Positions 1-10,084 of a stretch of 64,000 bases of DNA are shown in pieces. The stretch lies in contig NC_036447.1 in assembly GCF_002775205.1 (NCBI RefSeq), positions 26,146,501 to 26,210,500 of the forward strand, read 5' to 3'. Below the pieces are notes generated by a model that saw nothing but the letters and a program-made list of their open reading frames with translations, was not told the origin of the DNA and ran no database searches. The first letter of the stretch is position 1. Every line of letters begins with the position of its first letter. The stretch comes from Xiphophorus maculatus. Its lineage: Eukaryota; Chordata; Actinopteri; Cyprinodontiformes; Poeciliidae. Position numbers and translations under genes: made by a program.

Positions 1-273
1 TTTTTGACTTTTCAGAAATGTCCTAATATTAATTTCTAGAAAATTTCTGAGTATTATTCCTTGCAAATTGTCGACTTTTGGAGCTCAGACATTTCCAAGA
101 TTGTGTTGAAAATTTCTGAGATAAATCTCAAAACGTCTGAATATTTTGGCTGAAATGTACTCTTCCTTTTCTTTTTTCTGTCTATGTCTATTCTGCACCA
201 TCCAGAAAGCATCTGGGCACAAAAAAAAAAAAAAAAAAAAAATGCTTGTCTGTAAAAAAAAAAAGCTACTTAC
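1..273. other. intron of the Ig-receptor gene, low-complexity
   Basis: Noncoding stretch left of the last visible Ig exon. It holds an A-run at about 221-241 and a short motif (around 109-133, AAATTTCTGAGAT plus its near-inverse) that recurs at about 2443-2467. The Ig gene must continue to the left of position 1, because the exon at 274-486 ends in a splice donor and not in a stop codon. No further exon is visible here. Confidence 0.5.
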
Positions 274-486
274 TGATCTCATCAGAGTGCATATATTCAT
301 TGTTTTTAACAGTGCAGGAGACATAGTCGTCAGATTTAAATAGCATCATGTCCTGACTGGTGCAGTCCATGGAAGCCTTTCTGTTCCAGTACCAAGTAAA
401 GGTGGTGTGAGCGTCAGCGGCGGGGCAGCTGGTGTTACAGATCAGCGTGACATAATCCGTTTCAGCGAGCCTTTGAACACGTACGT
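274..486 (-). CDS. Ig-superfamily receptor (CD22-like), exon 5, Ig domain
   Basis: Minus-strand exon of 213 bases, phase 1 at both ends. It starts after a CTGACAG acceptor (487-488) and ends at a consensus GTAAGT donor (268-273). It encodes one immunoglobulin-like domain: the B-strand cysteine is in VTLICNTSC, the core tryptophan in FTWYWNR, and the F-strand cysteine in DYVSCTV. The extra cysteine pair around CNTSC is typical of fish CD22/sialoadhesin-like receptors. The gene continues beyond the left edge, so transmembrane and cytoplasmic parts (possible ITIMs) are not seen. The CD22-like family call is by motif recognition; the exact orthologue is unknown. Confidence 0.75.
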
Positions 487-556
487 CTGTCAGGAGGGAA
501 TAAACAAACTTATTACATGTTAGACTGGATGGTGTGTTTCTGCGAGGAATCGTCAC

Positions 557-661
557 CTCTGGGGTACGTGATGGAGCACGGGCCCTCGGCCGATTTCAGT
601 TTCTCCGGACACATTTCTGCTTTTGAATACGTCACACCGAAACAGTCTGGATGGATGAAGT
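557..661 (-). CDS. Ig-superfamily receptor, exon 4, half Ig domain
   Basis: Minus-strand exon of 105 bases, phase 1 at both ends, with acceptor CCCTACAG (662-669) and donor GTGACG (551-556). It encodes the N-terminal part of a V-like Ig domain (FGVTYSKAEMC ... GPCSITYPR), the usual opening of the V-set domain in fish CD22-like proteins. It then stops at a splice site before the core tryptophan and the F-strand cysteine. Reading past the donor reaches a stop codon within about 20 codons. This is therefore a truncated domain: either a real short linker exon or a decayed domain. The phase-1 boundaries on both sides keep the full-length frame open. Confidence 0.6.
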
Positions 662-1831
662 CTGTAGGGAAATAAACATGCCGTCATTTTCCAGTTGTAG
701 TTTGATGCATTCATTGGTTTTGTTTGAAAAAAAAAAAACACTTAAATAATCCAACGGTTGAACGCGACACAATTTTTCATAGTAAACATATTCCTACAGG
801 AAATACTGATATGACATTTTCAGCAGGTGTCGGTGACAACCGAAGTAATCCTTACATAGAAAGAAAAAAAAACAAATAAGTACAGAAACAAAGTTATGTG
901 TACTAATGTGAAATGGCACAGGGGGAAAAAGTATTGAACATGATTCATTTGTTTTATACTTTGAACCAAAAGCTTGTGTTGGTAATGACTGATTCAAGAC
1001 GAGATTCAAGGGAGAAGGGAAACTAGTCGCATCCCTTCTCCCACACAGAGTCTTTAAATCTTGAAGGTCCGGTGGGTTTCTTTCTATGAACTCTGACTTT
1101 TACGTTTTTTTCCAATTGAATTCAAACCAGGCGATTGACTGAGTCAGTCTAGATTTATTGAGAGTTTCCTCTGCTCTGGGTTTGGGATCACAGTCTTGCT
1201 GAAACGTTCACCCTTGTTTCAACTTCATCATTCTGGAAGACGGGCAGCAGATTTTTCTCTAGAACGTCTGGGTACATCTTTCCATGTGTCCTCCTTTCAG
1301 TTACCTGACATTTGCTCGTACCGTATGCAGAAAAACAGCCGCACACTGTGATATTTCTCCTCCAAACTTCACTTTTGGTATGGTGTTTGGGGTGATGTGC
1401 AGTGCATTTTGTCCTCCAAACATGGTGTGAGTTAAGGCCAAAAAAAGAGTTCAATCTTGACCAGACTGTGTTCTGCCAGTATTTGTGGTGATGCAGCAAA
1501 AGAGCTTCAGCATGCTCTTTCTTCAGAAGTTGAGTCCTGCGTGGTGAGGATACGGGCCACAGCTGTTGATGGTTATCATTGATCTCAGATCTTTCTGATA
1601 CTCTCCTCATGTGGCCTTTGGCTTTTGGACAACTCTTCTGTTGATTCTTTTCACTCCTCTGTCAAGGGCCACCAGGATGGCTTTCCAATCACTGATTGCA
1701 ATTTATATCTTGGCTTTCCATGCCTTTATCCACCTTCTCTGTTGCGTGTGCTCAATACATTTTCCCTGTCTCATTTTACATAACTTACTACTTATTTCAC
1801 CCATTGCATCAATTTTTCTGGTATCACTGAC
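662..1831 (-). other. intron of the Ig-receptor gene
   Basis: Intron between Ig exons 3 and 4 on the minus strand. It contains a decayed Tc1-like transposon (listed separately) and A/T-rich sequence with no other recognisable feature. Confidence 0.6.
1150..1645 (-). mobile_element. decayed Tc1-like DNA transposon, transposase remnant
   Basis: Minus-strand reading gives a broken transposase segment with the pattern TAHHPKHHTKSEVWRR followed by VCGCFSAYGT. This corresponds to the VWRR...GGGSIMVWGCFSA region of Tc1/mariner transposases. The conserved GGG is lost, frames shift, and neither terminal repeat is recognisable. It is an old inactive copy sitting in an intron of the Ig gene. Confidence 0.65.
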
Positions 1832-2065
1832 CCACTGAGACGTCAGGAGCTCTGAGATCCTCGTAGCCTTTGATAGCACAGGAGTATCTGACTGCCTGAT
1901 CACTGCTGACCAGCTCTTGGTACCAGGGGGACCAGTCCTCATAGAGGAACTCTCCGTTCTGGTACCAGATGAAGGCTGCAGGGCTTTCAGTCAGAGAACA
2001 GCTGCTTGAGCACATCAGAGTCACTTTCTGTCCCTCCGAGGCAGGAAACACCTTTACCTGGAGGT
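1832..2065 (-). CDS. Ig-superfamily receptor, exon 3, Ig domain
   Basis: Minus-strand exon of 234 bases, phase 1 at both ends, with acceptor ATTTCAG (2066-2072) and donor GTCAGT (1826-1831). It encodes a C2-like Ig domain typical of the fish CD22-like family: DLQVKV opening, the LMCSSSC double cysteine, the IWYQNG core tryptophan, and the YSCAIKGYEDL F-strand cysteine followed by PDVSVG. A GTGGGT alternative donor lies just upstream, but it would break the phase-1 pattern shared by all exons of the gene. Confidence 0.8.
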
Positions 2066-2785
2066 CTGAAATGACAGCATATGGCCAAATGACAAAGCTC
2101 TCATGTCTGTCCAAAAGAATATTTGTCTGACAGACATAAAAACATTTGTGTAAGGTAGTCGTCCTGAAAACGTAGCTCAGTTACACTAGTTCTGTCGGAA
2201 GGAATTGGCCAAAAAATCCAGCAAACGGCTAAAAAAAACAAAAAAAAACATGGGAATTTCTGAGTTTGAGAAATCAAAGATTTACTAGAAAAAAACTAAG
2301 AAATGTTGTACATCAATCTCTGGAATTTTTTTCTTTTTTACTTTTGAAATTAAGGAAAATCATTATGATCATTTCAAAAAGTAGAAAATGTTCAACTTTT
2401 CAAGTTTAAAAAGAGAAACTGAGCATTTTTTTCCCCCCAAGAAAATTTCTGAGATTAATCTCAAAATACAAAAATGTATTTCTCCCTTTTTTTTCTATCT
2501 ACAATTCCCTTAATGCAAAACCTTTGACCCAAGTCAGACAGCTTATAAGTTCTCAAGAACAATGATCTCTCAGCATTTTGGAATTTAGCAAGGAAAATCT
2601 TTTTGATAACCATAGCTGCTTCAAAACATTTATTTAGACTAAATAAACATCAGGCGGTGTGAAAAAGGTTCCGTCTTTTTAGAAAACTTTTAAAAAAACA
2701 TTTGATTTCAGGTGTACTTATATATCAATATACTTAAGTAGCCTGCAGTAAGCTTTCATATTAAAGAAGTAGACTTTGTTTGTAC
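2066..2785 (-). other. intron of the Ig-receptor gene
   Basis: A/T-rich intron between Ig exons 2 and 3. It holds the second copy of the AAATTTCTGAGAT-type motif (about 2443-2467) and homopolymer runs. No exon or mobile element is recognised. Confidence 0.6.
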
Positions 2786-3073
2786 CTGTGACGTGGAGCT
2801 TCGTTCTGTTCTCCAGGCATTCCCTGTAGGATTCTTGGCAGCAGAAGCTGTACCCATCACTCTTGTGTACATCTCTGATAGTTAGAGTCCCGTCCTCAGT
2901 TACGTTGTAGGTGAAACTCGCAGAAATCTCAGAAATCTCTTTCATTACACGCAGAGTTTTGTTTTCCTTGAGGTAGTGCCAGCTCTTGGGCGCGGCTGGA
3001 TCTTTGGCAAAGCAAGTCAGATTGACGGATGAACCCTTCAGGACGCAGATGCTTCTCTCTGCTCCCAGAGCCC
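2786..3073 (-). CDS. Ig-superfamily receptor, exon 2, V-like Ig domain
   Basis: Minus-strand exon of 288 bases, phase 1 at both ends, with acceptor TGTTAAAG (3074-3081) and donor GTACAA (2780-2785). It encodes a V-set-like Ig domain: SICVLKGSSVNLTC with the B-strand cysteine, KSWHYL with the core tryptophan, and the DGYSFC motif (D-x-Y-x-C) with the F-strand cysteine, then a HVTG edge strand. Two NxT sequons (NVT, NRT) suggest an extracellular, glycosylated domain. Its intron side is preceded by a short CA/TG repeat at about 3079-3105. Confidence 0.8.
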
Positions 3074-3168
3074 CTTTAACACACACACACGCACACACAC
3101 AACAATAGATGTCAGCTAAAGAATCAGTTTGTTTCTCCATCTTACTGCACACAGTCTCTGTTTCAGAC

Positions 3169-3223
3169 CTGAGACACAGAGGACGAAGCCCAACAACATC
3201 CGTTCAGCTTTTAAAAACAGCAT
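3169..3223 (-). CDS. Ig-superfamily receptor, exon 1, signal peptide
   Basis: Probable first coding exon on the minus strand. Two in-frame ATGs are possible, at 3223 and 3199. The inner one begins MLLGFVLCVS, a good signal-peptide core. The exon ends at 3169 in phase 1 with donor GTCTGA, matching the phase-1 start of exon 2 and giving SGALGAERSICVL at the junction. A stronger-looking donor (GTAAGA at 3140-3145) would leave phase 0 and not fit exon 2, so it was not chosen. The weak donor makes the exact boundary uncertain. Confidence 0.55.
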
Positions 3224-4472
3224 GGCCAAAGTATTCCCTCAATTTCTAGTAAGAGAAAACACACAAACAAACAGAATAAAAAACCAAAGTAAATACATTT
3301 TTTAAACCGGTGATATGGAAAATATGAAATGCAACTCACCAACCAATACTGACAGCAGTCGTGTTGCGAAGTGCAGTAGGTCTTCTTATGGTAGATAGAT
3401 TGCTAAAGAAAATGAGGCGAACAAACCAGATTTAACCACGATACCGAAATGACTCTTCCTTCCCGTTTTACATATGCGCCTCGAGTTGCTTAGTGAACGG
3501 AACGTTTTTAGATTCAAAATTCAGATTACATCTAAGAGATGCTTTTTCTTGTGTTTATTGAGACGTGTCAATAAACACAGAATAGTTTTATTTTTCTTGG
3601 TGCAGAGCTATTATGGGGAAAAAGGTGTAAAACGCATCATAAAGATGCTTGTGCTGTTATAGATGTGAGTTACGTTGTGGATTTTTTATTATTGAAATTC
3701 CGACATAGAAGCAGCAAACAGTCTGGGTCCGATTATAAAGCATGGTTGTAAAAATGCTGACAGGACTTGTACAGGTCTTAATGTCAGGAAAAGGGTAGGT
3801 AAGATTTCTGCAGACCCCACACATTCTGGACACAAGCAAATACAAAGTGCTACTTTGGTAAAACGAACCTCCACAGACACAGATTCAATCCCCAAGATGT
3901 CTCTCTGATGAACAGAGAGGGACTTTTCTATACCTTCTTGAATATACCTATAATGTCTTGGGTAGTTGCCCAGGGGATCAGAAAGAGGAGGGGCACCCAA
4001 GAACTAGGAAATTAAAAAAAACTTCCTTATCTGTCAGATGTCCCCTGAACAACCTGATTAATCTGATTAAATATTTCAGTCGCTTGACAGCACTAGTTTT
4101 AGCACAACTTTGGAACATGAATTGGGAGAAGATTCCTTCTTGTTTTACGGAGTTCAGTCAGTCTATTTCTCAAAACAACTAAAGTGATGATGATGATTCT
4201 GAAGTGACTTAAAGATTACTAGGAGACAACAGAGTTTGTATGAGCAACCTTTTAACTGAGCTTGAGTTCAATAAACAGCTAAAGTCCAACAACGCTTCCT
4301 TGCTTCAGCAAATGTTGCAAATGTATAAATAGATATGCGTGTGTGGGCACAATCCGCAAGTATTTATGCAGAAGTTGCGATGCATGCAATAATTACGGTG
4401 GTGGGTTGCAAGATATGGCTGACGTGGGAACCACTGAGCTGTACCAATCTGGTTTAAGAGTCATTTGTCTTA
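3224..4472. other. intergenic, no gene seen
   Basis: Upstream of the Ig gene on the minus strand, so it would contain its promoter, but no clear core promoter is recognisable. Around 3955-4000 a short segment (GTTGCCCAGGGGATCAGAAA) resembles one at about 29213-29250, suggesting an old dispersed repeat. Otherwise nothing was found. Confidence 0.4.
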
Positions 4473-4480
4473 CTCTAAAA

Positions 4481-4701
4481 CAGGGGTCTCAAACTCCAGT
4501 TTTCAAGGGCCGCTGTCCTGCAGTTTTTAGATGTGCCACAGGTACAAAACGCTGGAATGAAATGGCTTAATTACCTCCTCCTTGTGTAGATCAGTTCTCC
4601 AGAGTCTTAATGACCTAATTATTCTATTCAGGTGGTGCAGCAGAGGCTCATCTAAAAGTTGCAGGAAAGCGGCCCTCGAGGACTGGAGTTTGAGACCCCT
4701 G
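4481..4701. mobile_element. non-autonomous hAT-type element with 8-bp target duplication
   Basis: A 221-bp element bounded by CAGGGGTCTCA at the left and its exact complement TGAGACCCCTG at the right. The inverted repeats extend about 53 bp with roughly six mismatches. It is flanked on both sides by the same 8 bp, CTCTAAAA (4473-4480 and 4702-4709). An 8-bp duplication and CAGGGGT-type ends are hallmarks of the hAT superfamily. It has no coding capacity, so it is a MITE-like passenger. Boundaries are precise because the duplication is perfect. Confidence 0.85.
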
Positions 4702-4709
4702 CTCTAAAA

Positions 4710-5635
4710 CCAGTTTAGAGTTTCCTTTGCTATGTGTTTGGAAAATGTTCACCTTGTGTATCTCCATGCGTGTGTACAAACATCCACGTTATTTATCGTG
4801 TTATTTCCACTTCCGCATAATGGGCTCATTGAAACCTTCAGTAGGTTAGAAATTCTTTGGCAACCAGTGGCTTCAGTATGTTCTGCAAAATGTTGCAAAG
4901 ATCTAAGAACTGAGTGGACTTGACTGAACAACCAGGTAATACGAGTCTGAAAAGTGACTGGATTGTTGTCAAGTGTTTATTTCTGTTAAATTGGATGATT
5001 ATACTTAAAACCTAGTAAAGATTTCAACTTCAGCCAAAAAGAAAAGGTTATTGCCAGAGTGTGGTCACTTTTATCCCGATACAGTTTCAACAGGTAGATT
5101 AATTTTTGGCAGCTCTCCTTCCCCCCAAATTAATGCCACTGTTTTTTTTTGGAATCAATAATAATAACAACAACAATAATAATAATAATACATAGCACAA
5201 ACCTTTCCAATTTAACTGAATAATAGTCTGCTTTATGCAAAACATGGTTTACCTTGAGTCAAACCAAAAGTAGAGGTCTGCAAAGTATGATTTTATATCT
5301 CTTAACCCATCTGCGTTCAAATGATGTCTTTAAAAAACATTCATCTAAAGTAAAAAACAACAATTTTATGTTTGAAGTTATTTTTGTAAAGTTTTTTGGT
5401 GTAGTGTTGCGCTTTAACCACTAGAGGGTGGCAACGCGTGCTGAAGCAATTACTTGGATACCGAACTACAGATTTTCTGTAATAAACGGAGTCTGTCTGG
5501 GATGCATTTTTGTCGTGTGAAAATTCTTCCTTTGACATCTAGAGCGTTGAAGTGTTTAAGTTTGATAAAACGTATTTTTCTAAAATTCTTCCAAATCGTT
5601 TGGACTGAAAGACGTTGTGCAACTTAAAGGTATGT
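4710..5635. other. intergenic, no gene seen
   Basis: A/T-rich sequence with a short AAT/AAC trinucleotide tract at about 5158-5190. No exon, RNA gene or recognised transposon. Confidence 0.4.
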
Positions 5636-5639
5636 ATTA

Positions 5640-5830
5640 TTGCCTCCCACTCCCAGAGTCAGAACAGCTGGCGGAGGCCGCGTCTCCTCCTCTTCTCCGC
5701 CCTCTGTCAGCCTCCTCCTCTCGGACAGCCAGTTCTCCGCTCCCCGCTCCTCTCCGCTTCAGTTGACCAGCGTCGCAACTGGGCGATGCACCTCCAGAAA
5801 AAACCTCCGCCTTATTATCTGTGGACGACT
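5640..5830. promoter_or_regulatory. GC-rich island, possible promoter or noncoding first exon
   Basis: A G+C-rich, pyrimidine-rich stretch with several CpGs (for example GGAGGCCGCGTCTCC, CCGCTCCCCGCTCC) in otherwise A/T-rich DNA. It could be a promoter or 5' untranslated exon, possibly of glis2, whose first coding exon lies about 21 kb to the right and is preceded by a splice acceptor. This is inference only. Confidence 0.25.
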
Positions 5831-5895
5831 TCAAATTCACATCACTCAAACCCGAGTGACTGTATTTCTTGTGTTTGTTTTCCTTTGAATCGTTT

Positions 5896-5940
5896 TTCTT
5901 CTTCTTCTTCTTCTTCTTCTTCTTCTTCTTCTTCTTCTTC
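5896..5940. repeat. (TTC)n microsatellite
   Basis: About 15 uninterrupted TTC units. Confidence 0.95.
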
Positions 5941-7048
5941 TAATTTTTAGCAGTGTAATTTTGACAGAAACTATTTCTTCGACAACGTTTTTGGTTACGT
6001 ACCTGAAAACTGACCACTTTATTCATTGCAGAGACACTAATTCTAATTTTTTTTTTTTAATCTTTAAAGAGAACCGGTTTGCAACTGGTAGCTCACTGGG
6101 AGATGTTAGAAGGAGAGCCACACAAACAGGCTTGATTTTTTAATTTTATTTTTAATTTTTTCTCGAAGACATCGACAGCATCTCCTAACAAACCACAGAA
6201 GCAACGGAGGCGCTCCTAAAAGGTAAACACTCGATCAATAATAAAGTATAGGCTACTTAAATATGTACACATGTAAATCCAACTTAAAGGTTACGCTACA
6301 CTTGTTTAGAAGATGAAACTCACCTTGGAAATTCATTTTTTCTATATATAAAAAAATAATAATAAATCACCTTGAAAATCCATTGTTTCTTTTTAAAAAA
6401 AGGTAACATAAAAGTAGAAAAAAGATAAAGGTAAAAAAAACCCTTAAAATTTGGTTCCCATTCTGTATTGTTTTTCTATTATTTGATTTCGTACAGTTTC
6501 GTGGTGTAGAAAGACATTTCTATGGAGAACGGTGTCAAACGTGCAGATTCTTTTGGGAACGATACATTTGCAACTGTTCACATTTTATGCTTGGTCGCCA
6601 TAACAAAAGGAGTTCCACAAGCTTGTATTCCCAGCCCACTAGTGTTGTTTCAAAGCAGGGTAGAATTAGGGATGTTTTGTTTTCCTTCAAGCACAAAACA
6701 AAACAAAGAAAACTTTACTGACTGGAAAAGTTTTGAAAACGCAGCCTTTTCTAAGATTCAGATCTCAGTCATACAAAATAAAAAACCTGCGTTGATAAAA
6801 AGCTACCTTTCTGGGACTTTTCTATAAGCTATAATGTTTATACAATACCTGATTTGTGAAAACCTAAAATTTTCTCAATGCTTCTGCTTGTGTTTCTAGT
6901 GACAGGAATGATGCTACCCATCTGCCCTGCTCCCCAGAAAAAATGGGAATCACCATAGCAACAGCATTGCAGTTGTGATACTATAACAGATTTCAGTTTT
7001 AGCATTTTATATAAAAGAACATAAGAAGGATTCAGAGTTTTTCAGGTT
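5941..7048. other. intergenic, no gene seen
   Basis: A/T-rich with homopolymer runs. A possible donor-like AAAAGGTAAAC at about 6218-6228 follows the GC-rich island, but nothing supports an exon. Nothing else recognised. Confidence 0.35.
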
Positions 7049-7056
7049 CTAATTAT

Positions 7057-7699
7057 CAGAGGGGTGGACTCGAGTCGTATGACTCAGACTTGAGTCGAGT
7101 CCGAGTCTTGACTTGAAAAAAATGGCTGCCCTGATGATGCCGTTCGGCTTTAATGTATATGCTTCTTTTTGTCACGCCATTTTAAAACATACAGCTTGTT
7201 AGCTCGAGATCGCCGGTGGATGGTGAGCGTGGTCCGTTTCAGAAAGTGGGTTCAGAAAAGGAGCTTCTCTCTATCGGTTCCCCATCATAACGCTGAAGCG
7301 GGTCCAGCTCCATCAGAGGACAGGTCGTTTATCTGAAGACATCCGCCTTGGGAAATCATATTGACAGTTTTTCACAGAATTTTATTTTATTATTTTGGAA
7401 ATGTAAAGTTTAACTAGACAACATAAAGATGCCGTTTTAGAATGACTTTTAAAAACTATTTTGAACTTTCAGTTGAACTTGTTTCATCACGATTTGAGAT
7501 AAACACAGATTTTAAAAAACCCACATTGTCTATTATTTACATTTAACATGATAAAAAAAAGACTGGAAAAGACTTGAAATTTCAAGTTTCAGGCTTGGCA
7601 CTTAGAGTTGGCTGTCTTTGCTTGAGACTTGACTCAGGACTTCAGGATAAAGACTTGAGACCTGAAACTTACCAAAACAATGGCTTGGTCCCACCACTG
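7057..7699. mobile_element. non-autonomous hAT-type element with 8-bp target duplication
   Basis: A 643-bp element starting CAGAGGGGTGGACT and ending in the approximate complement, GTCCCACCACTG. It is flanked by a perfect 8-bp direct repeat CTAATTAT (7049-7056 and 7700-7707). The subterminal zones are full of the repeated words GACTTGAG/CTTGAGTC on both sides, a dispersed pattern seen in fish repeats. It has no ORF of note. Short terminal inverted repeats with an 8-bp duplication place it with hAT elements. Confidence 0.75.
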
Positions 7700-7707
7700 C
7701 TAATTAT

Positions 7708-8685
7708 TCTAATCTGACATAAAGTGTGTGAAACCACACACCACGTTCAAGCATCTTAATATTCCCTTAATGGAGATGAAGCCAAACTTGAACAACTGTG
7801 TGTGAAGTAAATACGCCCAATGATTCAACAGCTTACTGAACTTCCTGATAGCGGCAGTAATCCATTTTTTTGCTGTGACACTAATGCTTGGTAACCAATA
7901 ATGTGCAGCCATAAGGACACAGTTGTGCTACCAAGTTGTTAATAGGCTTACAATAAGTGAATTGGGAAGTAAACACCTTTGTTGAGATCCCAACCCAATC
8001 TGTCTAAGGCGTTTCTTCAACGGTAGCATCTAATGTATGTATAAAGGTCGGTAGATGGGCAAACACGGACTTCCCCAATCTTTGACATCATCGCTCCTGA
8101 AAATTTTAACACCTCCTCGAGGATAGCACATGTGAATTTTATCCGTACTTATTCCCAAAAGGCAGGGCGTTTGTTGGTAATGACCTATGAGTTTATCGGC
8201 ACCACAGAATTCCCCAAACTTTGCAACAAGGTGGCCAGAGCTGGCTGTGTGGGGGCGATTCTTGTAAAGCCAGAAATGTGCAGGTTGCAGCCTCCTTGCA
8301 TCATGTAGCTCTCTAAAGGCTGGGCCAGACACAGTTGTGTGGATTTTCCTTAAAGAACCAGAGCCAAGCAAGCTCCTTTTCTGTCATTCCTCCATCTGTC
8401 TGTCTTACCGCCCTTATCCAACTGTGGGGAACACTCCTCTTTTGGTACAAAAGGGGTCGGTCTGCTTTTGTGCGGTCGATACAAGGATAATGTGTTGGTA
8501 CCTAGTAAAGAGTCAGGTCAATGCAGAAAACAAGATAGAGGAGAAGACAGAAAGAGAAGTGCTTGGAAGTCAATCAACAAGTGAAGAAAGAGAGAGGAAT
8601 GTAGGATTTAGGGAAGAAATGTTGTAGAAGACAGAACATAAATTTTATAGATGTGACATAATCTTGTGCCAATAAGTGTTTTTTA
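7708..8685. other. intergenic, no gene seen
   Basis: No convincing coding region, RNA gene or repeat was recognised here. Short open frames on both strands lack any family motif. Confidence 0.35.
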
Positions 8686-8689
8686 CCCC

Positions 8690-9400
8690 TGCATTTTGCA
8701 TCATGTTGCAACCACAAAGTTCTATATATTTGATCAAAATGCCATGTGATAGACCAATGACTGAATGTGGTCTTTTAACTTTTTCTACACATTAGAAAAC
8801 TACGTTTTACAGCAATACCCCCTACCTGAGGTATTTCTCTACCAGCTTCGCACATCCAGTAACTAAAGTTTTGGCCCATTTTTCTTTTCAAAAGACTCAA
8901 CCTCGGATCGGAAGGAAAGCACTCTGGAACAGCAACGTTTCCAAGGTATGCCAAAGATTTTCAATGAGACCGAGTACGAGAATTATCTTTGATCTAAACC
9001 ACTCCGTTACAGCCGGAGCTGCATGGTTAGGGGATGTTGCCCTGCTGGACAGTGAACCTCCAGGACACTCTCAGCTCTATTTACAGTATTTAGCTCCATC
9101 CATCGTCTCTCACCAATTTCCCTTTCACCGCTGCAGAGAAGCATTCCCACAGCACTGGTCGAACGAGGTGGGGCTGATGTGTTTGGGGTGAATTGTTTGT
9201 CTAATCTGGTCACACTGTGTCCCCAACATGGCGTGTAGCAAACTACAAATGGGACTTCTTATATTTTTCTTTCCACCGCCCTTCAATGAAAGCCAGCTTT
9301 GTGGACAGCATGGTAATAGCTGGTTTGTCAACATGTTGTTCCACCTGAGAGTTTCCATGACTCTTTTAGTGGTTTTTGCATTTGTTTCTGCTTTAAACTG
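8690..9400 (-). mobile_element. decayed Tc1-like DNA transposon
   Basis: The plus strand carries a degraded version of the antisense of a common fish Tc1-like transposase. Recognisable phrases are TTTGATCTAAACCACTCCG, GATGTTGCCCTGCTGGACAG, TATTTAGCTCCATCCATC, GAGAAGCATTCCCACAGCA and CATGGCGTGTAGCAAAC. The transposase would be on the minus strand but is broken by many frameshifts and stops. Ends are not clear, so boundaries are approximate. Confidence 0.7.
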
Positions 9401-9709
9401 TCTCCCTGTTTTGTTTGCTGCTTGGTTTTCAGGAGGCTGTTTGTTCACTAAGCAGTCCCTCCAGGATTTCATGATTGGTTTTTGTGACATCAAAATCACA
9501 GATTTTTTTTGTGCTACTTTAGAAATATTTGCGAGGAATTTTGCAATATTTTTTCCTAAGTAAACTTCTTCCAAAATCTACAGAGAAGAAAAAAGATAAG
9601 CCCCAAAAAAGCAGCAGTGTTGTTGAAGTAAGGAATGTGTAAAATCAAGTTTTTTGAACTTGACATCATGTTATGATGTTATTCTCTCAGTGTGGACATA
9701 CCTGGAGTG

Positions 9710-10080
9710 TTGCTTTGATTCTGTCATGCTTGTTTGAGAAATCCTTTAATTTCCCACGGCAACCGTTGAGATATTCACCTTCAACAATGAAGCCCCTCTT
9801 CTGAGCTAAAGTTTTGAAGCTTCTGAGCTTCTGTGACTCCCCCACTCTGCTCCTTCAGACTAGCCAGCACCAATTGGCCAACGCATGGTGGAACTGCGTG
9901 TCTTTATATGACCTACTTCTCAGCGCAACGCTGGTAAAAACGTTGTTAAAGGGTTGATAGAGGAGCCTTGTTGTGACGACTTCCTGAAGGCGAAGTTTCA
10001 GAAAGAGCAGGAGCTTCTTAAAGAGACAGAGGCCCAATTTCAAGGTGTAAATTACCAAGTCAAATTTCTTTCAAGTCATT
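9710..10080. repeat. partial copy of dispersed repeat A (GGGGCAGT-ended family)
   Basis: This segment matches, with many substitutions, the element at 22816-23289. Shared words include CTTGTTTGAGAAATCC, CTCCTTCAGACTAGCCAGCA, AGGGTTGATAGAGGAGC and GTTTCAGAAAGAG. The left terminal repeat is missing. It is a non-coding dispersed element, probably a non-autonomous DNA transposon. Confidence 0.6.
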
Positions 10081-10084
10081 TTTG

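Noticed and set aside
3140..3145. Strong-looking donor GTAAGA for Ig exon 1
   Set aside because: It leaves phase 0 and would put exon 2 out of frame, while all other introns of the gene are phase 1.
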